In this document: positions 5,660 through 7,506 of the stretch, in pieces
Numbering within the stretch: position 1 is the stretch's first letter
How the letters are laid out: every line of letters begins with the position of its first letter
From: Nocardioides sp.
Lineage (GTDB): Bacteria > Actinomycetota > Actinomycetes > Propionibacteriales > Nocardioidaceae
DNA length: 7,506 nucleotides
Direction: 5' to 3'
NCBI GenBank assembly: GCA_021731205.1
Contig: JAKFXV010000347.1
Span: 1 to 7,506, forward strand
Notes under the pieces: generated by a model
Told to the model about the DNA's origin: nothing
Database searches by the model: none
What the model saw: only the letters and a program-made list of their open reading frames with translations
Program-made: the position numbers and the translations under genes

Positions 5660-6388
5660 TTAGCGCGCCAGTTCGTCCAACAACTGTCCGGCAGCCTCGT
5701 CCGTCGACGGGAGCCCCTCGATCCAGATGCGCTGGATCGCGCGTGGATCATCGGGTCGAGTCAAGGCCCGCAGCAGCGCAACCCGCCGGCTGAGCGCGGT
5801 GTCGCGACGCGCGATGACGGCAACCCGACGCAGGCCCAGGCGTCCCGTGGCCTCGCCAGCCACGAAGACAGTACGCGCGGCCTGTCCGAGTTGAGCAACG
5901 ACCAGTGCCCGAGTGAGGTGATCGTCGGGCATTCCGCGGTAGGTCGGGACCTCGGCGACCACCAGGGCGTGGGTCTCGGGCACCGTGCCCGAACGACCCG
6001 CCGATCGGTACACCTCCGACAGCCTGCTGCGCAGGTGAGCAAGGCTGGCCAAGCCGGTCATCGGGTCTTCACACGAAATCTGATGCAGATACCCCAGCGT
6101 CGACTCGCTCCATGACAGACACAGGGCCCGGACGTCCGCAAAGACCGGGTCCTGCCCCAGCACCGTGTGTGAGGTCTCTCGAAGTTTCCGCAGAGCCTCC
6201 TCGAGGGAGACCCCGTTCTCGGCGAGCTGGGCACCCAGGACCAGGCAGGCGTCGGCTGCGCCACCGCTGTCGGCCAATGCTTCGGCCACCGGCACGAAGC
6301 CGGCCGGAACTCGCCTGGGAGCGGCCACCGTGAGCGTCGATCTGTCCCGCACAGACGTTCGCGCACTACCGGCGTCGAACCAGCCCAT
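5660..6388 (-). CDS. Degenerate GGDEF-like protein, probably catalytically inactive
   Basis: This 242-residue soluble protein has an N-terminal region of unknown type (1-100, predicted helical from about residue 31) followed by what looks like a decayed GGDEF domain. CEDPMTGLASLAHLRSRLSE (106-125) resembles the D-x-L-T-G-L-x-N start of diguanylate cyclases, and 77 residues later comes GRLGLRRVAVIARRD, aligning with the signature strand R-L-G-G-D-E-F-A-V-L. GGDEF is thus replaced by GLRRV (185-189), the metal-binding Asp and FKxxND region is missing (VAEVPTYRGMPDD), and only about 50 residues follow instead of about 85. No cyclase activity is expected; a regulatory or protein-binding role is possible. 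An AGGGAG ribosome binding site lies eight bases before the ATG. It heads the SRAP-hydrolase operon and is divergent from the fused ECF sigma gene. Confidence 0.75.
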   Translation of the reverse strand: MGWFDAGSARTSVRDRSTLTVAAPRRVPAGFVPVAEALADSGGAADACLVLGAQLAENGVSLEEALRKLRETSHTVLGQDPVFADVRALCLSWSESTLGYLHQISCEDPMTGLASLAHLRSRLSEVYRSAGRSGTVPETHALVVAEVPTYRGMPDDHLTRALVVAQLGQAARTVFVAGEATGRLGLRRVAVIARRDTALSRRVALLRALTRPDDPRAIQRIWIEGLPSTDEAAGQLLDELAR

Positions 6389-6414
6389 CTGCGGTGCTCC
6401 CTACGTCGGTCAGT

Positions 6415-6440
6415 CCTCGGATGTCGGGCGACGTCCGGGG
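6415..6440. repeat. Hairpin / operator-like inverted repeat in the divergent promoter region
   Basis: The arms 6415-6425 (CCTCGGATGTC) and 6430-6440 (GACGTCCGGGG) pair over 11 positions, nine Watson-Crick and two G-T, around a GGGC loop. It lies 27-52 bases upstream of the GGDEF-like start, probably in its leader or promoter, within the 179-base region between divergent genes. On the minus-strand RNA the two G-T pairs become A-C mismatches, so as RNA it would be more stable in the plus direction. It could equally be a protein-binding site. Confidence 0.35.
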
Positions 6441-6510
6441 TTCTCTGAGGTGGGACGGGATCGGCTCGGGTTCATGACGCCGCGCCAATCGGCAGATTCT
6501 CAGGACGGCT

Positions 6511-6536
6511 GGAAACTTGCGCCCTAGAATCGCGTC
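6511..6536 (+). promoter_or_regulatory. Candidate ECF-type autoregulatory promoter (GGAAAC-N16-CGTC)
   Basis: GGAAAC at 6511-6516 is followed by 16 bases and CGTC at 6533-6536. ECF sigma factors usually recognise an AAC-containing -35 and a CGTC-like -10 with this spacing. It faces the ECF gene at 6568, giving a leader of roughly 25 bases, as expected for autoregulation. A TAGAAT hexamer (6525-6530) inside the spacer could be a housekeeping -10, so basal and autoregulated starts may overlap. Confidence 0.6.
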
Positions 6537-6567
6537 AGAAACCTCCCCTTGCACCGTCCCCACACAA

Positions 6568-7506
6568 ATGACACAGACACTTCCCCCCCTTCCCCGCACC
6601 GAGAGCCCCGGCGACGCTGAGCTGATCTCAGCCGTCAGGGGCGGAGATCTCGACGCCTACGGGGATCTGTTCGAGCGTCATGTGGGGGCGGCCCGGGTGC
6701 TCGCTCGGCAGTTGGTGTCCAGCGGAGACGCGGACGACCTGGTCTCCGATGCCTTCGCCAAGGTGCTCGGCGTCCTGCAGCGTGGGGGCGGTCCCGATCT
6801 CGCCTTCCGGGCCTACTTGCTGACGGCGATCCGACGGCTGCACATCGACAAGGTTCGAGCCGGCGCGAAGCTGCACTCGACCGACGACATGGAGAAGTTC
6901 GACCCAGGGATCCCCTTCCGCGACACCGTCATCGAGGGTTTCGAGAGCGCGACCGCGGCCACCGCCTTCGCCTCACTGCCCGAGCGCTGGCAGATGGTCT
7001 TGTGGCACACCGAGGTCGAGGGACTGAAGCCCGCGGAGGTGGGCGAGCTCCTAGGCATGTCGGCGAACTCTGTCTCCGCGCTCGCCTACCGTGCTCGCGA
7101 AGGTCTTCGTCAGGCCTACCTCAACAACCACGCCCCGGAACTGGACGACGCCACCTGCCGGTGGACCCACCAGCACCTGGGCGCCTATGTTCGCAACGGC
7201 GTATCCCGCCGAGACGCTGCCAAGATCGAAGGCCACCTCGATGAGTGCCGCAGTTGCCTCGCGGTGTACCTCGAGCTGACCGAGGTCAACTCGAATCTCG
7301 GCGCCATACTCGGACCGCTCGTCATCGGCGGGGCTGCCAGCGCGTACGTCGGCAAGCTCGGCGCCGCCGGCTCCGCTGCCGCACCCACCGGGTTCACCGC
7401 CGTCGTCGCGGGCCTGAACGGACAGCTCGGAGTCGCCATTGCCGGCGCGGCGGCGGCAACCGTCGCGGTCGGTGCCATCACGACGGGCATCGTCGTGTCC
7501 AGGGAC
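6568..7506 (+). CDS. ECF sigma factor with fused zinc anti-sigma-like domain and membrane segments (3' end outside window)
   Basis: The visible 313 residues are open to the window edge. Sigma region 2 spans about 16-97 (DAELISAVRGGDLDAYGDLF, DADDLVSDAFAKVL, FRAYLLTAIRRLHIDKVR) and region 4 about 135-187 (LPERWQMVLWHTEVEGLKPA, LLGMSANSVSALAYRAREGL). A C-terminal extension carries C197, then H223-L-D-E-C227-R-S-C230, the ZAS zinc pattern, followed by hydrophobic stretches at about 244-264 and 287-311; the second looks like a genuine transmembrane helix. Sigma factor and membrane-anchored anti-sigma-like domain are thus in one chain. Actinobacterial ECF groups with long C-terminal extensions (ECF52/ECF53-type) are known; group assignment was not tested. 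The ATG at 6568 lacks any Shine-Dalgarno. The gene is divergent from the GGDEF-like operon and has a candidate self-recognised promoter. Confidence 0.9.
   Translation, partial: MTQTLPPLPRTESPGDAELISAVRGGDLDAYGDLFERHVGAARVLARQLVSSGDADDLVSDAFAKVLGVLQRGGGPDLAFRAYLLTAIRRLHIDKVRAGAKLHSTDDMEKFDPGIPFRDTVIEGFESATAATAFASLPERWQMVLWHTEVEGLKPAEVGELLGMSANSVSALAYRAREGLRQAYLNNHAPELDDATCRWTHQHLGAYVRNGVSRRDAAKIEGHLDECRSCLAVYLELTEVNSNLGAILGPLVIGGAASAYVGKLGAAGSAAAPTGFTAVVAGLNGQLGVAIAGAAAATVAVGAITTGIVVSRD

Noticed and set aside
6366..6599. Minus-strand open frame of 77 codons across the divergent promoter region
   Set aside because: It overlaps both the GGDEF-like gene start and the ECF coding start, has no recognisable domain, and the region holds promoter-like elements instead.
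7185..7490. Minus-strand open frame rich in Ala, Pro and Thr near the right edge
   Set aside because: It is antisense to the Ala/Gly-rich membrane part of the ECF fusion protein, which explains its composition.
1..7506. tRNA or rRNA genes, CRISPR arrays, insertion sequences, phage or conjugation genes
   Set aside because: No tandem direct repeats, transposase motifs, terminal inverted repeats or tRNA-like cloverleaf sequences were seen on either strand; the window reads as core chromosome.

Overview
The window is a high-GC, gene-dense stretch of an actinobacterial chromosome. The main evidence is the C-terminus of WhiB1, a PdtaS-type sensor kinase, a SigR/SigH redox sigma factor with its RsrA-type zinc anti-sigma factor, and the 24-residue ribosomal protein bL37. 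A mycothiol-using actinomycete, perhaps of the Nocardioides/Propionibacteriales group, is likely; the family is inferred from general sequence style, not proven. The order whiB1 - pdtaS - rsrA - sigR - hydrolase - SRAP resembles, from memory, the M. tuberculosis whiB1 to aroA region (Rv3219-Rv3227), but aroA is not seen here.

Layout, left to right: the last 20 codons of whiB1 (+); pdtaS (-), convergent with whiB1 and divergent from a DUF2785 protein gene (+), which overlaps a GNAT acetyltransferase gene by ATGA. The GNAT gene converges on a leftward block: degenerate GGDEF-like protein (6388-5660), SRAP/HMCES protein (5650-4901), alpha/beta hydrolase (4904-4209), sigR (4109-3492), rsrA (3495-3196) and bL37 (3095-3021). 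Divergent from this block, at the right edge, is an ECF sigma factor gene (+) whose product carries a fused C-terminal zinc-binding anti-sigma-like domain and membrane segments; it runs off the window.

How it may work: sigR and rsrA form a redox switch. A textbook sigma-R promoter (GGAAT-N18-GTT) lies in front of sigR, with its -35 element inside the last codons of the hydrolase gene. Its predicted transcription start falls about 2-5 nt from an upstream in-frame GTG, which would give a longer SigR isoform, as described for Streptomyces sigma-R'. The right-edge ECF gene has its own GGAAAC-N16-CGTC element, fitting autoregulation, and its sigma and zinc anti-sigma modules sit in one polypeptide. 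The window therefore holds a split and a fused version of the sigma/zinc-anti-sigma arrangement, with the same Cys-x25-His-x3-Cys-x2-Cys spacing in both.

No tRNA, rRNA, CRISPR array, insertion sequence or phage gene was seen, and no gap between genes exceeds 300 bases.
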